In this document: in pieces, positions 24,509-36,107 of the stretch | How the letters are laid out: every line of letters begins with the position of its first letter | How positions within the stretch are numbered: the first letter of the stretch is position 1 | Source: Angiostrongylus vasorum | Lineage: Eukaryota > Nematoda > Chromadorea > Rhabditida > Metastrongylidae | Direction: 5' to 3' | DNA length: 64,000 nt | Assembly (NCBI GenBank): GCA_018806985.1 | Contig: JADANN010000468.1 | Location: 4,820,072 to 4,884,071, forward strand | Made by a program: the position numbers and the translations under genes | The notes under the pieces: generated by a model | What the model saw: the letters and a program-made list of their open reading frames with translations, nothing else | Databases searched by the model: none | What the model was told of the DNA's origin: nothing

Positions 24509-24563
24509 ATGAATATTGCCAAACACCGGGAAAAGGTGTTGCGAGAGATTGTCTCCTTACCGG
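24509..24563 (+). CDS. SESTD1: SESTD1-like exon 1 (start codon)
   Basis: ATG at 24,509, after AAGGAAAATCA; an in-frame TAG lies 11 codons upstream, so this is the first Met in the frame. Eighteen codons plus one base before GTACAT. The peptide [14 protein letters not shown] aligns without gaps with the start of SESTD1 once joined to exon 2. Confidence 0.75.
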
Positions 24564-27500
24564 GTACATCTACTTTTTTGTTGTTCGTTTTTTTTCGTTA
24601 CATCCGCACATAGCCTAATTATATTCTTTATGCTTTATACTTCAATAAAATCTGGTCCAAACCTCATATCTGGACATTTCGAAACATAAAACGTCCATGT
24701 TTTTCATTTTGTTTCTCCTTTCTCGGTGCCTTGTAAATTGCCACCATTTTGTTCGTTATTTATGCATTTACTATTCTTTATACCAGTTTCCTAGATTTTT
24801 ATTTAAACTTTAGAGCTTCTCATTTTTTGCCACAAATAAATACATCACATATTAGTTTATCGGGTCAGGGGATAACGCATTGGTTAGTGATGCCGTCGAT
24901 CAGGGGAGCAAAGGCGCTAGTTCGATGCCCACCAACGCTCTCTCCCAGTCCACGTGGGAACGCCTTAGCCTTGCTATCTCGAATAAATTGATTCGACTAG
25001 CATTCTACGACATTCATAACGAAGGCGAAATCCTCAAGCAGCACCGAAACAACACGCGAAATGTTCGAAAACCATTGTGAATGATGCATGACAGCAAACG
25101 AATCAAATGCAAGAAATGCTGGGATCTGCACAGTAGGTGTAACAACGGGTTGTGTAAAAAGAAGAATAGCTTACCATTTTTTTTTCTTATTCACTAGAAA
25201 GATGCCAGAACTGAGCGAGGATGCTAAAGGAAAGTTACTGTAAATCTTGTTGCTGGGGAAAAGTCTACGCTATTTCTAACCTCATCTGCAATGTTTTATT
25301 TTTCTTATCTTCTTTTTATTATATTTACAATTCAACAATTATATTTTTTTATTTTATTTTATTTGATCCGTCTTCACGTCTACTGTGCAGATCCCAGCAC
25401 TTCTCGCATTCGATTCGTTTCCTCGCAGCCATTGTCCACGAAGATCTTCCAATTTTACATGTGGCTTCCGTTGCTGGTTGAGGATTTTCATTTCATCTTG
25501 AATGTCGTAGCTCGAACAATTCTCCATGGAGTCCTGGGATTGCCGGGCTGGAGCGCATTGCAGAGAGTGATTTTTTTCCCAGACAAGTCCGCTCCCATTC
25601 TTTCGACCCCGGAGGGATGAGAGGCTTGGTTGGCTCGGAACAGAATCGAACTAGCACCATGCTCGTGATGACGGACATCGCTGCCACTGTGATATCCGCT
25701 CCAACAATGACTTTATTTCTTTTTAATAACAAATTTTACAGAAAACGCTGTGTGAACCCTATAGAGGAAAGTGCTGTTATTTCCTACTTTTCTGTCAAAG
25801 TGTTTATGGAAGAGTATTTAGAATTTTTTATAAATGCAGTATTTCTTTGTCTAGTCTTATGATTTTCATGTTATTTGTTTCCCTCAGAATTTTATTGATT
25901 TGCTCAGTTTTTTCTTCTTTTCAGGGTCAGTCGATCGTAGAGGTAGTCCCATTGTCGCCATTATTCCAACAGCAACTGACACTGTTAACGCTTCTCACAG
26001 TGCGTATACTGAAAGTCCGTTTTCTTATAGGAAAATTTTCCAGATTTTGCTTTGAATAGTTGTTCTAGAGACTTCGTTGCCCGACACCGATGGTGTTCTG
26101 CTACAGTACGAAAATCTAGTTTCTGTACTTGGTTATTTTTCGGAGATTATCGGCGACTATGCTGCTGAGAAAGGTCTTTGTGTACTTATTGATGGCCGGA
26201 AAATATCTCCAAAAACGCTGAAAAACGTGCTAAGAGCATGTCAGGTCTGTTAACCTTACTTATTTTTACTATTACTACTTTTTACATGCTTAAATACTCT
26301 AGTAGTTCGCTTTCATGAAGGGCCATAAAAGATCCAGCACAACATGTTTCATCTGACTGGTATGTTAATGAAATTAGTTCTGGGCCTTTTCCTAGGTCGT
26401 TCCCATAGACTGTTAATGTCAGCTCTTGTGAATAGGAAGATGGTTTGCTATCGTCATTCTTGTTACGTTTCTAAGTTTTTTTTCAACACGACTGCAACTC
26501 TTGGAAATGTCTTCGTGGTAACGTGGAATACCTTCTTAGATTAGGAAACTCTGGGACTGGGAGTAGGGTGAACGTGAAATGTACACTGAGTTCGATGCAC
26601 AAGACTATTCTTTCATCAGCGAGAACCGGAGGAGTTCTTCCAGAACTTTATAGCGAGGTAGGAAGAGGGGGAGGGGTCAGTTGTTAAGAGAATCAGAGAC
26701 CTCCATACGATTGTGTTGTGACCAGCGGAATATGACGACTTATCTTTTTGCTTTTTGTCTTTTTATTATCACCACTTTTAATTTTCAGTAGTTGGACAGT
26801 TGGTTAATCCATTGCTTATTATATCGTTTAACAAGTACAGTAGTTAATTCAGTAGTTCATAGCCTACTATTGCATGACAGCAAGGCGAAAAAAATTTCTT
26901 TTGCTGTACTCATTCATTTTTATCTGTAGTGATGATTCTCCTTTAACGGTTGATTTGTTGATGTAATTGAGCCTCATGAATGTCCTTCAGCAAGCATTCT
27001 ATCATCGTATTCGCTTAGCGATCATCGTCCAACCGGATAAATTTCTTCATCAACAGAAAATCAATTTCGATCTCATTGTGGAAGGTTATGAATTTCGAGT
27101 AAGTGCTGTACTTCAATTATAACAGGTTTTCATTGTCCATTCTAAAATGAATCACATGCGATCGGAAGTGTTGACGCGATTGCTGAGCGTATTGATTGAC
27201 GCGACAACTAGATCAATACGCATGTTTTTGACTGCATCGTACGACCCCTAAGCACTGGATACCGTAATGAACATCGGTTTTGTGTGATATTGTATTCAAA
27301 CTGAAGAAGTGTAGAGAGCGAATATTGACTGTTAGGAGTTTTATACTTGGGCATATAAATCATTGACCGTTAATCAAGTCGTCGATTAATAACTATGTTC
27401 TGTGTTTCGTATTCCTGCCGTTGATGTTCGCTTACTTCCAGACATATCTCGTCTCCTTGCACAAGTTGTCCAAATACATTGATATTTCACAGTTACCTGA

Positions 27501-30500
27501 GACTTTCGGTGGAACTTTTTAGCTATGATGCCGAACAATGGTGTGATGAACGAGAGGTGTGGTTTATTTCATACATATTTATCGAAACATTTCGAAGATC
27601 TAGATCCGTCTTAGGAGAGGGTAATGCAGTGGTAGTAATACCGCCCATTACAAGCAAGACGCTGGTGCGACACTGTTCCCAGCCTACTATGCCACCGATC
27701 CCAAATTCAAAAAAAAGTGTTGTTGTGACAAGTGCGCGTAACGCAGTGACTAGAAATGCCCTGCAATACAAACATGGTTATTGGTGCAATCTCGCACCTG
27801 GGCTAATCATGAAGTCTATTCCTCTTGGATTGGCAACCGGGGTAGCTGTCAGAGTTATCTAGGAGGATAGAAACACCATCTTGATGCATCCTTAACGTAA
27901 AGTTGTTGTAAAGGCTAGGTGTGCATTGAATCACCTTCACGATGCCGCGAGTGGTGTCGGATGTATTTTGTGCATCTGAGGAACTGGTCAATATCGAGCG
28001 CTCTGACGTTTAATATACAGGTAGTAGTCTGATTTCAAAATAGCGAACCGATATTGGTTTGAGTTCTTAGGTTAAGAGACACTTAACAGTTAAAAATGTT
28101 TCAAATGAGGCCCGGATCTCAAAATGAGCAGCAAAAATCTTGAGATTTATCTCATTTCTTACTTACTTGATACTTTAACGGCCCATTCTCACTAGTTGTG
28201 CGGGCCCCAGCATAATCACCATTTTTCGAAGATTTGCTGGTCAAGCCATTGTGGTTCCCTGGAATCCCGAGGACAGTCTGGCCAAATTCTGCCTTAGGTC
28301 GTCACCACGACAGGCAGTCGCAGCCCTTGCGGATCAGAGGGTGATTAGCCACCATGCGACTAGTCTGATACCAGGACGGTGGTGGATCCTGGTATTGGTT
28401 TACTCTTAGCTAGGCTTCCTGATGGAGACGCCAGACTCCCTCTCAGCTAGGGAGACCCCCGGGGGACGAATCACTCCGCTGTACAACGCAGTCCGACACA
28501 CAAGAACGCTTCCCAGCCACGATGAGGCGGTAAACCGTTGGGAGGTATCTCATTTCGTTGTTAAATATTACGGAACAGACCTTACACTTTAACGAACAAC
28601 CTTCGCGAAGATTTGTAAGGTTTTCATCACATTCTCTAATGCATTGGTATTTCATTTGCATTTCGATGATTGTGACCGTTTGTTTCCTTACTACCAAGGT
28701 AGCCGTACCACAAAGCGTTTCCATATTATCACCACAAGCCATCGGTTAGTTTTTCTGAATCAATTAGCGGTTTGTCGCCTTGAGAACCAGGGTTTCTGCA
28801 GCGACAATTCATCGCGTTGGTTTGCTCCTAAATGAGATTCTGGATTGAAATACTAAATTCCTTCAAACGGATTGATTTGAATCAAAATTCCTTGGGGATC
28901 GGCAGTGTAAAAATGCTAAAATGTTATTCCGTATTCATAAGCGATTTTTTTAAAACAAGTCTTATTAAGAAAATCGAAAGTACAATGTCTGAATTAAACA
29001 GTCTGTCACAAGATTTGGTACAATCAAACGGACGTCTTCAATTGTCATCCGATGATGCTTCGATCCTTTCAGGTAACCTGTAGGTAACACACATCTGAAA
29101 AATAGATTTTTCCCAAAAAAGTCTTCCATTCTGGAATTGCATTTTGCCTCAATGGGACATTTCACTTAATAATGTGGTTTCTTTAGGAAAACGTCTTGTT
29201 GCTGATTTTAAAAAGTCTGATAAGATTCATCACAATCTAGTCGCTAGAGCTGTCATGAATAAGATTGAAGAAATCGAGGTAGGTATCCATGTTTTCCTAT
29301 TTACCTTGTTATCTTTAACATCATGGGCGCGTGCGGCGCAGTGGTCGGAGGCGCCCTGCAACATACTCAGGAGATCGATCTCCGCGCCCGTGGCTCACCA
29401 AGCCTTCCATCCCTCCGGGGTCGGCAAATTGGTACCAGACTTGTCTGGGAGGATAGCAGCACTGGCTCGATACATCGGTAGGCCACCTCAAGTCACTGTA
29501 AAGGCCAGATATGCATTCAATCACTTCCAACGATACTTAATAAATTCGAATGCATGGCGCATCCCTCAGGGGATAGATCAACGCCGAGAGCTTTATCCTT
29601 TACCCTTTATCTTTAACATCGCTTTATTGAATATTATTCACTTTTGTTTTGTTTTATCAAGGAATCCTTCTCGTTTTAGTACCCATTACACCCAGGTGAT
29701 TTATGATTGAAAAGAATTGTTCTTTTGTTCGACTTTGGTATCACATGTATCACTTGTCTTCCTGTTGATCGTTAGTGACTCGATCGAGCGCTAGTAAATC
29801 TTCCATTTCTTTTTTATCGCGTGTAAGAATAGCCCAGTAGTTCTGCTCGTTCTGGGGACTCGTTGACTACCATGTCGTTCTTCTAGGGTTTTCGTGATGA
29901 ACGCTGACGATCGGATCGGTAGCCCTCTTGCAGTACATGTGACACCACGAGGAATCCAGTCACTACCGGCACTTGTCCATCGGTTTTCGTTCATACGCAT
30001 GATGTGTTCAGTCCACTTTACTTTCCATACTTTGCCTTATAGAACGGCGTCGTTGATTTTCAATCGTTGACGCAAGTCGGAGCTTCGGATCCCTTCTCTC
30101 ACTTGTGTGACACCGGACACATCTAGCATCGTCCTTTCGAATGTGCATTGAAAAACGCTGTGATGTTTCATCCTGCTTACGCATTGACCATGTTTCTGAC
30201 GCAGACGTTGAGGCAGGACGCATATTGTGGAGTCGAATAGGTGAGCACGGAGTCCGGTATTATTTGTACTCTTCACAACATCCCGATGCTTTTGAAAGTT
30301 CCCCAAGCCGCTCGCTTTTTCTTGCTCAACTTTGTAGCAATGTCGTTCTTCATTTTGATTTTACGACCTAGATAGGCGTAGCTGGTGCTTTGGAAGTATT
30401 TGTTTCATTAAGCGTAAGTGTAGGATACGAAACCAATCCGTTGCTCATGAACATCGTTTTCATGAGATTTAGTCGAAGATCAATCATTCCACGGGCTTTA

Positions 30501-33500
30501 TCACAGGTGACAAACATTCGTTCTGCTTGGCTAATGCTTGATGTTACAAAAATGATGTCTCCAGCAAAGTGAACATGGTGCAATTGCCGACCATCGATTT
30601 TCATTCCCATGTTGTCCCTTTCCAATGTTCGCATGACGTTTTCGAGGGTGGCGGTAAACAATTTTGGTGAGATGGCATCGCCTTGCCTAAAGCCCTCTTT
30701 TTGACGTCGATGTTAATATCGTTGTAGAATGGTGATATCTTAGTTTTGAAATTATTATACGGTTCACGAAAAATTTTTATATACTGAGTAAGGACCACTG
30801 ATTTTCCAGGGCTTCCATGACTGCTTCTATCTCAACTGAACCAAAGCCTTTAGATCGGTGTAAGTGAGACAGAGCCATCTTCTGTACACTCGCGATGCTT
30901 CAGTGAGTCTTGTTATCCTGTGGATGTGGTCCGTGAATCCTTTTCGAAACCCTGCTTGCTCACATTGCTGTCCTTCGTCCAGTGTTCTGTCAGTCCTGTT
31001 TAGGATTACTCTCGTGGGAAATTTGTAAACGGCAGAAAGCAAGCAGATTGGGCTACAGTTGCCCATATCGTGGAGCTCACCAATCTTGAACAATAGCACG
31101 ATCTTGCTGGTCTTCTATTCAGTAGCGACCTTGCATTCGGACAGGTAACGTGTGAAGAGCCGAGCCAGTGTGTTTTACGAGGACTGGTGGAAGGTTCTTC
31201 TTGTGTTCAGATCTCATCTCGTTTGGACCTGGTGCTGTTCGATTTTTCACCGACGAAATGGCAAGTCGGATTTCGGAAAGGAAAATCGGTGGTACGACAT
31301 ATCCATCCTCATTTATTTCATATGAGAGAAGGAGAACGATTAAAGAGGTCTGAGTAGTAGTCGTGAATGGTTTTCTCCATAGCCTTTGTGGGAGCTGTAA
31401 CTGTTTCGTCTGGGCGTCGGAGTGCAAATATCTTGGTTTTGTAACTAGCGAAGTCTCGGTAGGCTTTGCAAGTGCTTTTTGCAGCCTCAGTAGCTTGGCC
31501 ATAAATGCTGCTCTTCTCTCTTTAAAATCTTTTATCTCCTTTCTACATTATATTACAAGTTCGGACTTGAGTTGGCGGTTGCCTGTAGCTCGTGTGATTC
31601 CAAGGTGGCATATCGGCTGGTGTGTTTGTGCAAACAGACATCTCAATGATTTTTGAACTGCCAGCTTCCATAAAGCTGATATGAAGATATTTAATGAACC
31701 GATTATATTCCTCGTCGATGTTAAAGAACGATATCTTCCTAAGAGCCGACTATTGAACCAAATAAGTCCCAGCTTATGGTGGTTCTAGGACTTTTGCTTT
31801 TTTTTTGAATTAGGGTTTTTCTACTTTACGCAAAGAATGAAATCTTGCACGAAGGAAGCAATGGTTTGATCCCGTGCAGAATTTGGGAGCAAAGGTGACA
31901 TCGGTTAGGCAAAACCTTCGATTTACTATGATGTTATTTATATCGTTATGAGTCCACATCTCTTCAACCGTAAACATTCGAATCGGGTTGTTAGTTGCTC
32001 GAATGAACCGATATCCATGGCTAAACTCGTGTTGACGAGAATGCCGACGCCGACGACTCCTCTACTGACGTCTTGTCGTCTCAGCCAGTCCAATGACTTC
32101 GTCCCTTATTCTTCTGGCTAGCACAACTAATTACTCTAAGGAGGACTCAGATTCAAGTGGGCGTGCACTGTAGGTACCGCCACCTTAATACCTTGCGATT
32201 TAGGCAGCCTAGAATAGCGCTAGATTTTAGCAGTCTCTCCGTGTTCGTCCTACCCAACCATGCCGTATCACAGGCTCGTTTGGGGTCAGCGGAGTCAGAC
32301 GTACCTCTATTTTAGTGTGTTTAGCGTTTGATACCCAAATATATAATAGCTTGATGTGTTCTGAACTTGAAAGCTGCACATACTCACGTATATTTCGCAG
32401 AGTACACTAGTGTTGAAGGTGATTCCTTCTAGCCTGCCATATACTTCCCTGTCACGTTATTGCAGGGCTTTGGCCAAATTGCCTCGTAGAATACAATTCG
32501 CATAAACGAAAACACACCCACGCACGCATGCGTGAGTACGACCTCGTAAATACAGAAGAGCAGTGCAAAATGGGCGCAGCGGAAGCAGGGTGTCCATCCC
32601 GGGGATCCAACTGCGTCTGAGCGAATCAAAGGCAGCTTTTAGCCCGCGATTATCTCCCTATCTGCCACCTGAGGAAGCGCCACGTCGTCTCTGGATTAAC
32701 CAGTACGAGATCTACATAAGAGGGATCCGTGGGACTTTGTTATATATTTATTAATAATTATATCTGTACAACTTCAATGATACTGAGATATTTGCAAAAC
32801 TCCGGGTGGAACTAGCTGAGAGACAGGCGAAGCGAAGGACCAGCATGGTGTGGTGGTGAGCGCGCTACTCCGCGGAAAGGACAATAGCGCGTTCGTTCCC
32901 CACCGCAAACACCTGCGGTCCGGAGTTTTGCAAATATCTCAGCATCATTGAAGTTATATTTTGCAATATACCCTGCCATTAAAAAAAGAGTAGGTAGTAA
33001 AATAATAAGTTAAAATTGTGGTTATATCTGCACATATATATATATCTTTTTAACATAGCATATAGTAAGAAAAATGTTTATAAAAGTTACCATTAATTAC
33101 TCCGTTTTAAAAATGCTTTCCGTTCGACAATTTTTTTTTATTCTTTATGTTTTTGTTGAGCAAACAGAAGGTGTTATTTTATTCTTTGTTACGATGAAGC
33201 TGACGTTACGGTGGATTTCGCCTTCTCCACAGCATGGAAAGGTCAAGTTGACCGAAATCTACCCAGTCAAACATCTCCATAACCAAACAAAGAAAGTGCT
33301 AAACCTAGATTTCAATCGCACTGAACACAAAATGGCTTCTGAGCACAATTACCGCTCTGTGTAAGTAATCCACTGAGTATGTCACGTGAAGACCAACCCC
33401 ACAGGGCTAGCATGGAAACGTAATACACCTTTCTCACACTAAAAGGCTATGACTTTAAGGCTGATGTTTTGTGGGGAGACGAATTGCGCTTCCATGTGAA

Positions 33501-36020
33501 CTGTGTGCAGTTGCTCTACACGTGAGATACTCACTGGAATACTTATAAAAAGCGGTGAGTGTACGAACAAACTATTTTGTGTTCAATGTGATTGAAATCT
33601 TGGTTTAGCATTGCCTCTCTTTGTTTATGGAGGTGTTTGGCTTGGTAGATTCCAGTCAACTTGACCTTTCCAGGCTCTGAGGAGGGCGAAATCCGCCGAG
33701 ACGTCAGCTTCATCGTAACAACGAATAAAATAACCTCTGTTCGCTCAACAAGAATGTAAAGAATTATTCGATCAATGCCGAGATTAATAGAAAGTCGATC
33801 GTGGAAATTCCTGCAAAATTTTTTTTAATCTTCCATTTACCATGTGAATGGTTTCCAAAAACTTACTTGGACACTTGGACGGCCCGTCTCACTGGTTGTG
33901 TGGGCTCCCAGCATACTCTCCATTGTTCGGTGTTTTGCTGGTTTAGCTAACGTGTTTCCCTGGAGTCCCGAGGTCAACCTAACCAAGGCGATCGCAACCT
34001 TTCTGGAGCAGAGGGAGATTTGCTACCATGCGACCAGTTTGATACCAGAACGGTGGTCGATCCTGGTATTGGTTTACTCTTAGCCAGGCTTCCTGATGAA
34101 AAAAGCCGGATTTCCGGTTTCCAGGAACTCGTATAGTAATCTGGTCGTATCACAACTAATGTCAACATCTGTATAGTGTCTTTGTGTTGGTTGCAAATTA
34201 CAATATCTTATTATTTCCTAGATTTTCTTATTCTTACTTCTTAATCCTTGTTGATTTGGGCGAGGAGGTAGCGCAGTGATAGTGACGTCGATCATCACGG
34301 TCTCGGTACTGACTAGTCCCCCACCACGAACCCACCATACCTCTCTCCACACGGGCTTGAGGAATTGGTACTAGACTTGTCTGCAAATGTCCACTGTTTA
34401 CAATCCAGGTGGGAACTCCTTAACCCGGCTATCTCAGGACTCCAAGGAGAATCGTCTCGAGCAGCATTCAACGACATTCATGATGAAATGAAATCATAAT
34501 GATGTTGAGACATTTGCAGAACTCCGAACCGCAGGTATCTGCAGTGGGGATCGAGCACGCCATTAACGCTTTCAGGGGCTAGCACGTTCACCACCATGCC
34601 GGATGAGTCCTTCGTTTCGCCTTTATCTCAGCTAGTTTTCTATTTACCAGTGCCATCAACAATGAGCCATCAAATATAGGCAGTAAATACGAAGTTAACG
34701 AAATGAAAATCCTCAAGCATCAAGCGAAAGCCACATGCAAAAAATTCCGAAGACCTTCGGGGGATGAAGGATGCGAAGGAATGATTCTAATGCTAGAAGT
34801 GTCGAGATCCGCACAGTAAATGTGAAAGACGGGTCGTGTAAAATTTCACTTCATTTTCTCATGCTTGTAAAGGCCGCAATTTTTTTCAAATGTATGGGGC
34901 GCTTGTGGCGCAGTGGTCGGAGGCGCCCTGCAACTCACACGTGGAATCGATCCTCTTGCCCTTGGCTCACCAAGCCTTCCATCCCTTCGAGGTCGGCAAA
35001 TTGGTACCAGACTTGCTTGGGAGGATAGCAGCAGTGGTTGGATACATCGGTGGGTCACCGCCAGTCATTGTGAAGATCAGGTATGCACTCAGTAACCTCC
35101 AAACGATGCTTAATGAAGTCTAATGCATGGCGCATTCTTCAGACATTGATCAACGTCGAGAGCTCTATCCTTTTTTATCCTTTATATTGGGTTCTTCCTT
35201 GACTGAACTTCTGGAATATAGTCTAATACAACATTCAAAATCGAAAAAACAATAATTTCCTTGTAGTGATATTACTAAAATTCAGAGAGTAATAAGAAAA
35301 TTATTGTGATGAGAAAGTCTCAGTTATGTCGGGATGAGCAGAGATGATCTATGATTGTTGTTTTTTGTTATTTAAAAAAAAGGAGAAATAAAGAGGTTTT
35401 TTTAATGAGAGAGCAATTCGTCAGTTACCCGATGAATGATGAGGAGTTTCTTTCTTGCAGCAGCTCGCTTCATTACCACAGAAAGAAGCCGAGTTGTCGA
35501 AACTGAATGCTGAGAACGAAGAACGATGCCGAATGCTTGAAGAACACGCTGAAGGAGTGAACAGGCAGGCTTTTTTCCTTGCCATTGTTTCCCTTTTTTT
35601 AGTTGAAGGATAAAGCGTTGAGTGTTGACCAATCACTGATTGATGCGCCATGCATTCAGTTTCTCCAAGAATCTTTAAAGGTGTTCGATCCATATATGAC
35701 CCATACAATAGTTTGCGGTGACCTACCGATGGACCATGTCGGCGCGACCGTCCTCGCAGAGAGGTCAGGTAGCAAATTTTTGACCCTGGCTAGGTGGAAG
35801 GCTTGGTGAATCTAGGGGTGGTATCGAACCAGCGACCATTTTATAGCAGGGCACCCTAACCACTGCGCACAACTTGTTTTTTTAGGCAACAAGTTCTAAT
35901 TTTAATGACTCAAAGGACCGATTTTCTATAAACCTTGGAATAAATAAGCGATATATTTATTTACGTGTTTTTTATGAACAGATCTTGTTGACCTGGTGTG
36001 AGGTTGGTATAGCCGTTGTT

Positions 36021-36107
<87 letters not shown>

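Larger units (their letters stand above)
29740..32300 (-). mobile_element. Decayed RTE-type LINE
   Basis: On the minus strand, from about 32,290 downwards, fragments occur in RTE order: endonuclease pieces ([15 protein letters not shown], then [18 protein letters not shown]), RT fingers ([12 protein letters not shown]), [19 protein letters not shown], a [16 protein letters not shown] block, the catalytic region and a C-terminal part with [13 protein letters not shown] and KTLEERH. Several frame breaks and stops separate them, part of the endonuclease is missing, and the FADD catalytic box reads FAGD. The 3' end near 29,740 is shared with a fragment at 9,055. It sits in a SESTD1-like intron in antisense orientation. 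Confidence 0.85.
33140..33765. mobile_element. Foldback element with hammerhead-like arms (PLE-related)
   Basis: Two arms of about 190 bp are inverted copies of each other: left GTTGAGCAAACAGAAGGTG ... GGTCAAGTTGACC, right CAGTCAACTTGACCTTTCC ... CTGTTCGCTCAACAAG. Each arm carries a degenerate version of the GGCGAAATC-centred motif found in the Penelope-like element at 36-38 kb. No ORF. The shared core and layout suggest PLE terminal sequence or a retrozyme-like derivative. Confidence 0.6.

Noticed and set aside
29320..29340. SINE heads as functional tRNA genes
   Set aside because: A and B boxes match, but no cloverleaf with a proper acceptor stem and anticodon arm can be drawn by eye.
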